In this document: piece by piece, positions 7,481-15,383 of the stretch
Layout: each line of letters opens with the position of its first letter
Numbering within the stretch: the first letter of the stretch is position 1
From: a virus
DNA length: 40,802 nucleotides
IMG/VR virus record: IMGVR_UViG_3300025154_000210
Location: 1 to 40,802 of that record
Reading direction: 5' to 3' (one strand)
Notes under the pieces: model-generated
What the model saw: only the letters and a program-made list of their open reading frames with translations
What the model was told of the DNA's origin: nothing
Database searches by the model: none
Made by a program: the position numbers and the translations under genes

Positions 7481-8704
7481 ACGCCCAGCTTGTAATGATT
7501 TAATTTTTATCTTAAGAATTACTAATATTAATGGTATAAAATAATATCGAAACAAATCAGTTACATTATAATCATCTATACTATTTTCAAATTCTGTGGC
7601 TGTGATTTCTACACCATTGATAAATTTTGAGATTACTAATTCTATTGGAGTTACATTGATATAATCTTTATTGATTATTTTATCTATAAATATACTATTA
7701 TATAATAGTATTTCTTTATATCCTATAATATATGAAGCTTCATCTACTTTTGGTATAAATTTAAACCCAATTGACTGCTCTATTGTTTCATCATATACCT
7801 CTTTAAATAGTGATACTGGAAATTCCTTAAAGCTAATATACATAGAACCAGATGTTAATGTCTTTTTAATAAATGGCAATAATGGAAATGATCTGTTATA
7901 TATTTTATTATGAACAGACGTAAATGGCAATACATCTTCAAATGCAAATATAGATTCTAATATCTCATCAAAATATATAACTCTATTTGTCATTAAATAT
8001 TTCATTAAATATTTACAAGTTCCAAATCCTATAATATCCGATAACCATTCTGGTGTTTTTAAATAGCTGATTTCTTCATCATAATTTTCATCAATATATC
8101 TTTCATGAATAATCCTATATGATTCCATATAATTTCTAAGATCGTTATAGTCTGATTGTCGTATTAGAACATTATCTTCAGTTCCAATATTCTTAAATAG
8201 AACATTATAATTTTCAATTACTTGTAATTCAATATTTTTTATTCTAGATGTTTGCACTACAGCATAGCTTATTATATAATGATCCCGTCCTCTAATCGCA
8301 CGTATCTTTACTTCTGTTATAGCAAAAATAATTTCAGTATTAAAATCTGGAATAATAAAATGATCACCAGGTAATGGTTTTAATACTGATTCTAGACATA
8401 ATCCATCATCTTCAAATTCTGTATATACCCCTAATGTTTCATCATATGAGATTTCGGCTGTTATAGCATTTAATGAATATAATGGCATACTAGTTATTTT
8501 TTTAAACTTAACAGGTGAATCCGTATTGACATAATCCATTATGTCTCTTGTTCCAATTTCTGTAGTTGAGTTTACCTCATCTATTGAATAATATGTAACA
8601 AATGATGGAGTTGAATCTAATAGTCTAGAAAATTGAGATAATAATCTATCTTTATGAACTTGAGATTGTGTCTCTATTAATTTCTGGACATTAAGAACTT
8701 TCAT
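7472..8704 (-). CDS. Probable virion structural protein
   Basis: ATG at 8704 behind AGGAGTG gives 410 residues; an ATG 33 nt upstream lacks a ribosome site. The N-terminus (TPSFVTYYSIDEVNSTTE, about residues 28-45) and the later KPLPGDHFII segment resemble a conserved large protein I recall from Firmicutes jumbo phages, usually annotated as virion structure. The fold looks mixed beta with a hydrophobic C-terminal end. It precedes two small genes that may be expressed with it. No catalytic motif is visible. Confidence 0.55.
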   Translation of the reverse strand: MKVLNVQKLIETQSQVHKDRLLSQFSRLLDSTPSFVTYYSIDEVNSTTEIGTRDIMDYVNTDSPVKFKKITSMPLYSLNAITAEISYDETLGVYTEFEDDGLCLESVLKPLPGDHFIIPDFNTEIIFAITEVKIRAIRGRDHYIISYAVVQTSRIKNIELQVIENYNVLFKNIGTEDNVLIRQSDYNDLRNYMESYRIIHERYIDENYDEEISYLKTPEWLSDIIGFGTCKYLMKYLMTNRVIYFDEILESIFAFEDVLPFTSVHNKIYNRSFPLLPFIKKTLTSGSMYISFKEFPVSLFKEVYDETIEQSIGFKFIPKVDEASYIIGYKEILLYNSIFIDKIINKDYINVTPIELVISKFINGVEITATEFENSIDDYNVTDLFRYYFIPLILVILKIKIKSLQAGRNI

Positions 8705-8770
8705 ATTATACACTCCTCTTAATATCATATTATACACACTTTAATAAAATGTCTTACTAATACAATAAAA

Positions 8771-8801
8771 AAAGAAGCTACTTATTATAAGTAGCTTCTT
8801 T
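8771..8801 (-). terminator. Intrinsic terminator, leftward
   Basis: Near-perfect stem AAAGAAGCTACTTAT / ATAAGTAGCTTCTTT with a reverse-strand T run, just after the 8813 stop. It is almost the same hairpin as at 9621-9651. Confidence 0.85.
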
Positions 8802-8812
8802 ATTCTCTGTAC

Positions 8813-9235
8813 CTATATCTTATTTTCACGCAATAAGATTTCAGCATTTAATGCATCTAGTTTCAATGTCAATTTTTCAATATTGGATAATAATTCCTCA
8901 TTAGTTTCATCTCCGTCCAAATCCCAAGATGTCCAATATGAAAAATTATTCTTAATATCAGAATATAGTTCTTTGGCTAATTCCACGATATTCTTTTTAT
9001 CTTCATATACAATTACAGTATCGGCATCTACAATAACATAACTTTTATAATATGATGATATAAGATGAAAATCATAGCCTTCTGCATCAAAATAAACTGT
9101 GGCTGGTATGTTATTTTGTAATGCACGTATAAACGCATCTAAACAGTTGTCATAGATATTATTCAAACATCCAATTCTTTCTGAACAATTAGCCAATCGT
9201 AGCTCATTCCATCCATTTTCATTAATTACTAGCAT
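8813..9235 (-). CDS. Unknown 140-residue protein
   Basis: ATG at 9235 with AAGGAGTG upstream. The first 90 residues form a mixed alpha/beta pattern (IPATVYFDAEGYDFHL, then YVIVDADTVIVYED) suggesting a small beta-sheet domain. The last 30 residues are a leucine-heptad helix (LSNIEKLTLKLDALNAEILL) likely to form a coiled coil. The upstream intergenic region contains an AT-rich variant of the early element. No family recognised. Confidence 0.6.
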   Translation of the reverse strand: MLVINENGWNELRLANCSERIGCLNNIYDNCLDAFIRALQNNIPATVYFDAEGYDFHLISSYYKSYVIVDADTVIVYEDKKNIVELAKELYSDIKNNFSYWTSWDLDGDETNEELLSNIEKLTLKLDALNAEILLRENKI

Positions 9236-9344
9236 CGTTAACTAAACACTCCTTTATTATAATAACAATATTATTTATTACAATTAATTATGATCTACTT
9301 AGATTATAATATTATAATTTCATAAAGTTTTCCGTTACAATAGT

Positions 9345-9545
9345 TTATTTTAGTATATCATACATTTTTGATCGTATATCTGCCTTAAGTCGCGATTCTA
9401 TTATCCAATCATCTGATTCGGAATTAATTGGAATAACATTCATAACACCTTTAATCATATTTATAGCGTCAATAATGTGTTGAGCATCATCTTCTCGCGT
9501 ATCTCTAATAAGTGTAACTGTAAGCCCCTTAAATCTTGTAGTCAT
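9345..9545 (-). CDS. Conserved small phage protein with the MTTRFKGLTVTL start
   Basis: 66 residues from ATG 9545, with AAGGATGGGA upstream. The pattern MTTRFKGLTVTL-x-(D/E)-D-(T/I)-REDDA followed by a helix (IIDAINMIKGV) belongs to a small family I recall from many unrelated phages and prophages. No function is known to me for that family. It has its own early-type promoter 37 nt upstream, so it is probably made early. Confidence 0.75.
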   Translation of the reverse strand: MTTRFKGLTVTLIRDTREDDAQHIIDAINMIKGVMNVIPINSESDDWIIESRLKADIRSKMYDILK

Positions 9546-9581
9546 TTCAATCCCATCCTTTTATATTATATTTTTTAGTTT

Positions 9582-9602
9582 ACACATATATAATATATAA
9601 TT
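9582..9602 (-). promoter_or_regulatory. Early-type promoter, leftward
   Basis: Reverse-strand copy of the recurring TATATTATATATGTG-like element. It drives the small conserved gene starting at 9545 and sits just after the terminator of the long upstream operon. Confidence 0.65.
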
Positions 9603-9620
9603 GGATTTGGTCACGATAAA

Positions 9621-9651
9621 AAAGAAGCCACTTACTATAAGTAGCTTCTTT
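9621..9651 (-). terminator. Intrinsic terminator, leftward
   Basis: Stem AAAGAAGCCACTTA / TAAGTAGCTTCTTT with one mismatch and a reverse-strand A/T tail. It ends the long leftward operon of small genes. Confidence 0.8.
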
Positions 9652-9682
9652 ATTTAGAAGATTTATACAATATGATTATATA

Positions 9683-9790
9683 TCAAAAATTATTTCGCAA
9701 TAATGATATGGAAAATCTACATAGAGTATATGAACATGCTAACAGTAATATTCCACAAACCATGAGTGATCCACCTATAATCATATTCAT
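9683..9790 (-). CDS. Tiny membrane protein (35 residues)
   Basis: ATG at 9790 to TGA at 9683, with AGAAAGG upstream. One hydrophobic segment (GGSLMVCGILLLACSYTL) occupies the centre and a short basic tail follows. LLLAC resembles a lipobox, but cleavage there would leave only about 16 residues, so a simple membrane peptide is more likely. Last gene before the terminator. Low certainty because of size. Confidence 0.4.
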   Translation of the reverse strand: MNMIIGGSLMVCGILLLACSYTLCRFSISLLRNNF

Positions 9791-9818
9791 TATACTATAA
9801 CTACCTTTCTATTATAGA

Positions 9819-10025
9819 TTAAGCTAATATATTAGTAAAATAATTACAAGTTAAACATTTAATTCTTTTTTGAGGTGGATTGCTTAAGAATACTGCATTA
9901 TCTGGATAAATCATTTCACTTTTACAGATAGGACATTCGGCTCCCGATTTATTAGATCCTTTTTTTCTATATGGTAATACAGATTTATCATTTAATTCTT
10001 GTAGAGTTATTAATTTATAATCCAT
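9819..10025 (-). CDS. Small zinc-ribbon protein
   Basis: 68 residues; the ATG at 10025 overlaps the stop of the preceding gene (TGATG), so translation is coupled. It has two CxxC pairs, CPIC and CLTC, about 27 residues apart, as in a rubredoxin-like zinc ribbon. A basic loop (RKKGSNKSG) precedes the first pair. It may bind nucleic acid or act as a subunit of a larger assembly; nothing more can be said. Confidence 0.65.
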   Translation of the reverse strand: MDYKLITLQELNDKSVLPYRKKGSNKSGAECPICKSEMIYPDNAVFLSNPPQKRIKCLTCNYFTNILA

Positions 10026-10303
10026 CAGATATCCTCTTCTTTTCTATTATCTCTAATTTCACATCTGGAAGTACAAATACTAGCATTTGCTGTCGTAAAT
10101 CCGAGAATTGAGTTACATAATTCGACACACTCTTCGCATATATTAACTCTAGGACCTGCAACTAAACGTACGCTAGATTGTGACTTACCACAAAAAGAAC
10201 ATGACAATTCAACTCTTTTATTAATGATTAATAATTCATCATATTTCTTAGCTTTATCCATAAGTATTGCTAGATCTGAAATTTTAATAGTATCATTAGA
10301 CAT
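10025..10303 (-). CDS. Standalone ClpX-type zinc-binding domain
   Basis: The start is the ATG at 10303 (AAGGGTG six bases upstream); an upstream GTG lies inside the ribosome site. The 92-residue product has, at residues 35-67, [17 protein letters not shown] then [12 protein letters not shown], which is nearly the textbook N-terminal zinc domain of bacterial ClpX (C35, C38, C56, C59). The ATPase part of ClpX is absent. In ClpX this domain dimerises and binds adaptors such as SspB. A free phage copy could compete for adaptors or cap ClpX; that is inference. A helical N-terminal 30 residues and a cysteine-containing tail are extra. It is next to another zinc protein and is probably made early or mid infection. 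Confidence 0.85.
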   Translation of the reverse strand: MSNDTIKISDLAILMDKAKKYDELLIINKRVELSCSFCGKSQSSVRLVAGPRVNICEECVELCNSILGFTTANASICTSRCEIRDNRKEEDI

Positions 10304-10353
10304 ACCAATCACCCTTTCTTAATTGCAGTAATTTAACTATTTAGCTTATCCAT

Positions 10354-10545
10354 TCATTTATTAATTTTTACACATAATTTGATATTTATTACGTCACAAT
10401 ATCTACAACCAACAATTTCGTCTCCAAATCCAAATGGATCGATTTGCTTTATTGGTTCGTGAAATCTAAATATGCATAATAATCTTCTAATCATTGCCAA
10501 CTTTCTTATATAATTCAAATGCCTTTTAATAGTATCATTGGTCAT
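10354..10545 (-). CDS. Small cysteine-containing protein sharing a leader with the ClpX-like gene
   Basis: 63 residues from ATG 10545. The ribosome site, spacing and first codons (M-T-N-D-T-I-K) are nearly identical to those of the ClpX-like gene (M-S-N-D-T-I-K). The rest differs: a basic helix, then IDPFGFGDEIVGCRYCDV with one CxxC. The C-terminal pattern G-C-x-x-C recalls small phage zinc knuckles. Function unknown. Confidence 0.55.
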   Translation of the reverse strand: MTNDTIKRHLNYIRKLAMIRRLLCIFRFHEPIKQIDPFGFGDEIVGCRYCDVINIKLCVKINK

Positions 10546-10586
10546 ACTAATCACCCTTTTCTTAATTCCCTAATTTGAATATCTAG

Positions 10587-10739
10587 TTATCGGGAATTTT
10601 CAACCCACGATTTTTTAATATCTTTCTGATTTCCATTTATTTCAATTCTGTATTCTCCATAAATGGTATCGAACCAACGTACTTTATACCATTCTCCATG
10701 ATATTGTATTTCAATGATTAACTGCCCATGCTTTATCAT
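10587..10739 (-). CDS. Small beta-rich protein (50 residues)
   Basis: ATG at 10739, 3 nt after the stop of the HAD gene, so probably coupled to it. The sequence alternates as a small beta sheet (QLIIEIQYHGEWYKVRWF, then YRIEINGNQK) with several tryptophans. No family recognised. Confidence 0.45.
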   Translation of the reverse strand: MIKHGQLIIEIQYHGEWYKVRWFDTIYGEYRIEINGNQKDIKKSWVENSR

Positions 10740-10741
10740 AG

Positions 10742-11113
10742 TTAATCATCTCCGATTATCATTCCTGTATTCTTTTTAACATGATAAGCTCGATCATCAT
10801 ATATCTTCGTTATATGGAAGTCTTTTTCAGCAGTTACTGGAAATTCCTTACCAAAAACTTCAATACACCATTTTTTAATAGCTTCTATCTCAGTATCTCT
10901 ATTTTTATTTGAAGTCGAAGCTCTTGCTGTTAATATTTTAATGCTAATACCATTAGATAACCACTCCTTAACTTTTTCGACCATTAAAGGAATTGGTTTT
11001 CCTATTATTCCATTTCCTCGATAATGATCATAATGGGCTAATGTTCCATCTAAATCTATAGCATATGTTTCTAATTCATGTTTTGGTTTTCCACTAGCAA
11101 TTTCATTAAACAT
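10742..11113 (-). CDS. HAD-superfamily phosphatase
   Basis: ATG at 11113, with GGAGGTTG upstream; a further in-frame ATG at 11134 overlaps that ribosome site and is rejected. 123 residues. Motif I is DLDGTLAHYD (D20, D22), motif II is ILTARAS (T62), and the C-terminal acidic motif is IYDDRAY (D106, D107). The lysine motif is not certain. This is a compact cap-less HAD enzyme of the kind many phages carry, commonly a nucleotide or polynucleotide-end phosphatase. The substrate cannot be read from sequence. It is in the operon with the primase, so nucleotide or DNA-end metabolism is plausible. Confidence 0.8.
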   Translation of the reverse strand: MFNEIASGKPKHELETYAIDLDGTLAHYDHYRGNGIIGKPIPLMVEKVKEWLSNGISIKILTARASTSNKNRDTEIEAIKKWCIEVFGKEFPVTAEKDFHITKIYDDRAYHVKKNTGMIIGDD

Positions 11114-11135
11114 AGTTCCAACACAACCTCCCATA

Positions 11136-11363
11136 CTATTTTATAGATATAGATGATAAATTCATAATAGTTATGATTAATAATATGGTTGTTATTGTTG
11201 TAAAAATACTCATGTATACTATAGGATGATTTGAATGAAGATATGCGTGATTAAATATAAAGGCACTAGTAAATATTAAAGATATGAATATAAGAAATAA
11301 TACAATTATGTTATATACTAAAAATACATAATGTAAATATCTAGCGACATGTTGAATTAGCAT
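11136..11363 (-). CDS. Small two-span membrane protein
   Basis: 75 residues; the ATG overlaps the stop of the preceding gene by a few bases. Two hydrophobic spans, about residues 12-37 (YVFLVYNIIVLFLIFISLIF) and 49-68, are joined by a histidine-containing loop (HAYLHSNHP). No charged catalytic residues. Could be an envelope-acting or holin-like peptide; unassigned. Confidence 0.55.
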   Translation of the reverse strand: MLIQHVARYLHYVFLVYNIIVLFLIFISLIFTSAFIFNHAYLHSNHPIVYMSIFTTITTILLIITIMNLSSISIK

Positions 11364-11755
11364 ATATATTTATATACCTTATCATATTTTGCAGAATAAA
11401 AATTATCATCAAATATAGATTCGTCTAGCGGCATTAATTCATGAGAAACCATTAATACCAACCGAAGATTATCAAATTTGGTTATGATTAATTTGATAAT
11501 CTGAATTTCTTTATCTGATAATCTAAATTTTATATCTCTTCCCAATATCAATCGATTGGATATCTCATATATTAAATCAATTTTTACAGAAATATTTAAA
11601 ATATCCAATTTTGTTATATCGACATCCTCATTATTGGCTATTCTTCTGTCTAACTTAACCAACTGTTCGGACATTTCAGCATCTACAATATCTACCATAG
11701 ATAAGCATAATATCTTGGCTTTTTCAACACCCATTAGTAATGCGAATTTATTCAT
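11357..11755 (-). CDS. Unknown helical protein (132 residues)
   Basis: ATG at 11755 behind AGGAGG. Almost entirely predicted helical with leucine/isoleucine periodicity (SEQLVKLDRRIA, LIYEISNRLIL, EIQIIKLIITKF). It lies between the primase and a membrane protein in the same operon. No family recognised. Confidence 0.6.
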   Translation of the reverse strand: MNKFALLMGVEKAKILCLSMVDIVDAEMSEQLVKLDRRIANNEDVDITKLDILNISVKIDLIYEISNRLILGRDIKFRLSDKEIQIIKLIITKFDNLRLVLMVSHELMPLDESIFDDNFYSAKYDKVYKYIC

Positions 11756-11774
11756 GAATAAAAACCTCCTCTTA

Positions 11775-12842
11775 TTAATATATAATATTCTTTTGCAATT
11801 TAATATTGGCTAATGGAACTCCAAAATCTTTTTCATTATCCATTTTATTATAATATATAGTCATTTCTAGATAGTTAGTATATTTCTTAATTTCTTTATT
11901 AAGTTTTTTATAAGTATCTATATTAATATCCTTATCAGAAAAGATATTAATAATACAATCGACTAATCCATATTGTCGTATAAAATGAATTAGAACTTTC
12001 TTATAGCTAGAACCAGATACCGATAGAAAGATTTGATTATCATATTTTTTATCTCTATCTATATCCAAATTATAATATATAGATAAAATATCAAATGCAC
12101 CCTCTGCCATATTAATAACAGCTGGAGCTGATGATAATAAATTAAGTTTAAAAGGAATTGTATAAAATTTAAATTTATCTAATACAGTATCATCTTCCTC
12201 TATATCTACAATCGTATATCTATTAATTTCTCTATTTTTAGTAACATTTCTCACAATCAAATAATCATTATATACGCTAATAAATGCTAGGCCATAGTCT
12301 GATAATTTACTATAAAATACTTGTTTTTTTACTGGTGGTTTTATTTCATTATACTCATACAGCTCTTTTAGAGCTGTATGAATTTTTAAGCTATTTAACT
12401 CATTTAGTGATATATTAGTACCTAACCGCTTATTGATATAATTAAGTTTAGCAATAGATAGTTTAGTATTTGGATTTGGAAAATTCACGATATATCGTTT
12501 TCTTTTCTCATTAAATCTGACATTCTTTTTTGATGATTTATTAATTCTTTTAAGATATACATTAGTTTCATGATTATTATAATCTAGAAGTCGTAAGAAT
12601 TCTGATGTGATATAACCATGAGAACTACAACCAGAACGAAAGCAATTATATAGCCATCTTGGATTATCTTTATCTGGAACTTTAATGTTTAAGCTTGCTG
12701 CATTTCTATCAGCAGCACTATCGCCACAAAATATACATCTCATATAAATATAACTTTTATCTAAATTATATCTCGATTTAGGTTGCTGTAGTAAGATATC
12801 AGCTATACGTTTTTTTCCTTCATCAAAATCTTTATCCAGCAT
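11775..12842 (-). CDS. DnaG-type DNA primase
   Basis: 355 residues. A CHC2-like zinc domain is at the N-terminus: C36-x2-C39, C67 and C72 with H75 (CIFCGDS, YNCFRSGCSSHG). The catalytic TOPRIM fold is marked by NMAEGAFD (E247, D251) and SDKD (D303, D305). It is shorter than bacterial DnaG (about 600 residues) and lacks the helicase-binding domain, as is usual for phage primases. It would make RNA primers for phage replication. There is no clear ribosome site; the ATG is 4 nt after the stop of the 57-residue gene, so translation is probably coupled. Neighbours include a HAD phosphatase and a winged-helix protein. Confidence 0.87.
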   Translation of the reverse strand: MLDKDFDEGKKRIADILLQQPKSRYNLDKSYIYMRCIFCGDSAADRNAASLNIKVPDKDNPRWLYNCFRSGCSSHGYITSEFLRLLDYNNHETNVYLKRINKSSKKNVRFNEKRKRYIVNFPNPNTKLSIAKLNYINKRLGTNISLNELNSLKIHTALKELYEYNEIKPPVKKQVFYSKLSDYGLAFISVYNDYLIVRNVTKNREINRYTIVDIEEDDTVLDKFKFYTIPFKLNLLSSAPAVINMAEGAFDILSIYYNLDIDRDKKYDNQIFLSVSGSSYKKVLIHFIRQYGLVDCIINIFSDKDINIDTYKKLNKEIKKYTNYLEMTIYYNKMDNEKDFGVPLANIKLQKNIIY

Positions 12843-12845
12843 TGT

Positions 12846-13019
12846 CTAATAACAGCCGCGTATCGTTTTAATAGCAACTTCTATTCCGGATATGATATAC
12901 TTCTCCTTTTTTATTGCATTTTTATCATCCATATTGGCTATTTTTAATCTTCTCTTTTCTATTTCAGTATTTAACTTTTCAATAATCGTATCGTATGCGA
13001 TATCGCTAAACATTCCCAT
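12846..13019 (-). CDS. Conserved small protein with the MGMFSDIA start
   Basis: ATG at 13019 with GGAGGTTG upstream (an earlier in-frame ATG at 13034 overlaps the ribosome site). 57 residues, mostly one charged helix (IIEKLNTEIEKRRLKIA). The opening MGMFSDIA followed by a helix is a pattern I recall in small proteins of many phages, function unknown. It is directly coupled to the primase. Confidence 0.65.
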   Translation of the reverse strand: MGMFSDIAYDTIIEKLNTEIEKRRLKIANMDDKNAIKKEKYIISGIEVAIKTIRGCY

Positions 13020-13049
13020 AATTACAACCTCCAACTAATTATTTATATA

Positions 13050-13616
13050 TTATTTTACTTGGTTATACTCTTTATGTCTAAGTCGCCACCACTGACTATC
13101 ATACATATACCCAGTAAGCGTGGTTGCAATATCATTAGCCATTCTTTCCTCTGGATCATTATCGTGAATTGAATCAACTGTACTAGAATATACGTCAGTA
13201 TAATACTCTTGTATATTTTCACTTTTCAATGTATTTGTAACATATTCAAGCCTCAAGGTATTCATATATAAATACATCATTCTATTTGTTAATACAGATC
13301 TATGAATCAATTCATGTATAATCAACCATATGATACTTGATGTTGTTTCAATATCGTCTACAAATATATAAATTGTATCACTAGTAATGCCACACCAAGA
13401 TCTGAAACTATGATCTCCTGGATATTCCTTGTTATTGTATGGAAATATACAAGAATTATATAAATCTTTCTTATGCTTTACATCTGCAATTATAATTTTA
13501 GTATCTATGCTAGGTATAATTTCTAAACCTTTTAGTGTATTTAGTGATACAAATGTATCGATGATTGTAGTTAAATTAATATTATCTGGACAATCCATAT
13601 TTACTATGTTAAGCAT
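13050..13616 (-). CDS. HExxH zinc metalloprotease-like protein
   Basis: 188 residues. HELIH at 101-105 is preceded by a hydrophobic helix (SSIIWLII), the hallmark of zincin metallopeptidases. A candidate third ligand is in PEERMANDIA (E156/E157), 50 residues downstream, as in gluzincin-like families. No signal peptide, so it would act in the cytoplasm. The gene overlaps the preceding one tightly. Possible targets are host regulators or phage structural proteins; nothing in the sequence decides. Inactive scaffold use is also possible but both zinc histidines and the catalytic glutamate are intact. Confidence 0.7.
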   Translation of the reverse strand: MLNIVNMDCPDNINLTTIIDTFVSLNTLKGLEIIPSIDTKIIIADVKHKKDLYNSCIFPYNNKEYPGDHSFRSWCGITSDTIYIFVDDIETTSSIIWLIIHELIHRSVLTNRMMYLYMNTLRLEYVTNTLKSENIQEYYTDVYSSTVDSIHDNDPEERMANDIATTLTGYMYDSQWWRLRHKEYNQVK

Positions 13617-13621
13617 TTAAA

Positions 13622-13888
13622 TCAATCCTTCCATAATTTAAATCCTAATTTTCTATTTGATGTCTTTCCTTTTTGTAGTATGCTTTCTTTAACTAGCATA
13701 TTTAATGCCGATGATATAGATGATTCGTTAAATCCAATAGCTTTATGAATATCAATATTTCTTATAAATATTGGATACTCAGAATTTAATATTGTTAATA
13801 GATATAAGAATACCGAATAGGAACATCGTGAAAATTTCTTATTACACATTTTCAAAATAAGATTTTCTTTTATGATAATATCTTTCAA
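13622..13888 (-). CDS. Winged-helix DNA-binding protein
   Basis: The start is taken as TTG at 13888, 9 nt after AGGGA. An ATG at 13921 lies in the terminator hairpin of the gene before and is unlikely. 88 residues. A helix (CSYSVFLYLLTIL) precedes a helix-turn-helix (NIDIHKAIGFNESSISSALN), then a wing with basic residues (QKGKTSNRKLGFKLW). This is the layout of MarR/replication-type winged helices. It probably regulates transcription or acts in replication; it sits next to the primase operon. Confidence 0.65.
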   Translation of the reverse strand: MKDIIIKENLILKMCNKKFSRCSYSVFLYLLTILNSEYPIFIRNIDIHKAIGFNESSISSALNMLVKESILQKGKTSNRKLGFKLWKD

Positions 13889-13906
13889 CTTTCCCACTTC
13901 CCTTAA

Positions 13907-13932
13907 AAAAGATAGCCACATGGCTATCTTTT
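13907..13932 (-). terminator. Intrinsic terminator, leftward
   Basis: Stem AAAAGATAGCCA / TGGCTATCTTTT with a very short loop and a run of T on the reverse strand. It overlaps the stop codon of the 13924 gene. Confidence 0.8.
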
Positions 13933-14586
13933 ATTTTTATATTTTATTGGTTTATTTTTCGTCTTTAAATCGTATAATTTTAAGAATTTTGAATACTTAA
14001 TCTTTCTAATCTGTCCATTGGTGTATAGAATTTCACATTCTTTATTCGATACACTCAATATATAGAATTTGGCAGATATAAATATTTCATTTGTTCGATC
14101 AAATTCTGTTTCAAATGTTATTAGCTTTAAAAGTTGAGCTATAGATAATACATACTCAGTCATTGTTGGAATGTCATACCAACTATACTGAGAAGTATCT
14201 GTTCCTTCTGGAGATAATAGCTCATACGATCTTGTAAATTGCATGAATCTAATTTTACTTAATTTTTTATATAAACTAAGTGGTATCTTCTTATATAAAT
14301 CAGCCGCCAATTCTATCATAACTGTGGCATTTTTATATCTACTTGTAATCTTATTTAACTTTTTCTTAGGAATTGATCCATCGAATCTAAATATCTCTTT
14401 ATCATTATCGTAGATTATTATTGACTTTACATCTGGTTTATTGTGCTTCTTTACATATTTATATATACTTAGCAAGTTTCTTGTATCCTTAATCTTCTTA
14501 ACTTTCTTTGGTTTAGGTATTTTAGATTCCTTTAGACTCTTAATAAGTCTTTTTCCAGTAGCGGTTGGCACAATTCGATATATCAT
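13924..14586 (-). CDS. Unknown basic protein, paralogue of its upstream neighbour
   Basis: ATG at 14586 behind AGGAGG; 220 residues. A lysine-rich N-terminal third (KESKIPKPKKVKKIKDT) leads to a folded C-terminal part. The segments IPLSLYKKLSKIRFMQF and KYSKFLKLYDL align in order with the upstream neighbour's IPYKLYKELSKIKFMTL and TFSDFLRTYGL, so the two are tandem paralogues. Unlike the neighbour it has no CGTC pair. Function unknown; nucleic-acid binding is suggested only by charge. Confidence 0.65.
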   Translation of the reverse strand: MIYRIVPTATGKRLIKSLKESKIPKPKKVKKIKDTRNLLSIYKYVKKHNKPDVKSIIIYDNDKEIFRFDGSIPKKKLNKITSRYKNATVMIELAADLYKKIPLSLYKKLSKIRFMQFTRSYELLSPEGTDTSQYSWYDIPTMTEYVLSIAQLLKLITFETEFDRTNEIFISAKFYILSVSNKECEILYTNGQIRKIKYSKFLKLYDLKTKNKPIKYKNKR

Positions 14587-14598
14587 TTGCAATTCCTC

Positions 14599-15288
14599 CT
14601 ATAAGTATATGTTTAGGCCATACGTACGTAAAAAGTCGCTAAATGTAGTTTCTTTATACGTATTATTTTTATATAATATCTTAATAGTTTCAGTAATTTC
14701 AGTTACAGAATACCACCCAATAGATACGTGATACAATTTCATAAATTCTCGTAATCCAGATAATTTATTCAATAGACCAAATAAGAAATTCATATGTTGA
14801 ATAGTATATGTGTGACTAAATACATTGTCATATTCCTCTTCACCGTCTTCTAATAGATCAACATTAAATTTCAATGTCATAAATTTTATCTTTGATAATT
14901 CTTTATATAGTTTATATGGGATCTTATGATACGTTGATTGCCCTGAGCTAATCAATATATGGGTTGCTGATAGCTTGTTAGATAGTTTACTAAAGTTCTT
15001 TTTACTAACTCTACCAGTTATATTCATATATGATTGATTCTGATCATTGAATAAAACAATATTCTTACAAGTACCACACATAAATTTATCAGTATTGCTT
15101 AAGTTTGTATTGTTCATAATCTCTATAAGATTTTTAATCTTCTTTGTATATTTTTTCTTACTTTTAATATCTGTCTTTTTAAATTTAGCTATTTTTGTAC
15201 TTAAATTGTCACGTTTATTGAGTTTCTTTTTAGAGTCAGAAACTGCCTTAGTTGTATTGGGGTCATTTTTTAGTATAATTTTCGACAT
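14599..15288 (-). CDS. Unknown basic protein, paralogue of its downstream neighbour
   Basis: ATG at 15288 with AAAGGGTG upstream; 229 residues. Residues 1-65 are very lysine-rich, then CGTC, then the shared core (IPYKLYKELSKIKFM) and the shared C-terminal block (KILYKNNTYKETTFSDFL). It ends 12 nt before its paralogue begins. The pair probably arose by tandem duplication and then diverged. No known domain recognised. Confidence 0.65.
   Translation of the reverse strand: MSKIILKNDPNTTKAVSDSKKKLNKRDNLSTKIAKFKKTDIKSKKKYTKKIKNLIEIMNNTNLSNTDKFMCGTCKNIVLFNDQNQSYMNITGRVSKKNFSKLSNKLSATHILISSGQSTYHKIPYKLYKELSKIKFMTLKFNVDLLEDGEEEYDNVFSHTYTIQHMNFLFGLLNKLSGLREFMKLYHVSIGWYSVTEITETIKILYKNNTYKETTFSDFLRTYGLNIYL
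14602..14613 (-). promoter_or_regulatory. Possible late promoter AACA-N6-TA, leftward
   Basis: On the reverse strand AACA (14613-14610), six bases, TA (14603-14602), 16 nt before the ATG at 14586 and overlapping the end of the gene before. May be chance. Confidence 0.25.
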
Positions 15289-15322
15289 TATAAACACCCT
15301 TTCATTTTATAAAATATAAATA

Positions 15323-15360
15323 AAATGATAATAACAGACCTTAATCTGTTATTATCATTT
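15323..15360 (-). terminator. Intrinsic terminator, leftward
   Basis: A perfect 16-bp stem AAATGATAATAACAGA / TCTGTTATTATCATTT with a 6-nt loop and following reverse-strand T residues. It ends the unit of the radical SAM and small conserved genes. Confidence 0.85.
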
Positions 15361-15383
15361 ATTTCTAATTATGGTTTGATAGT

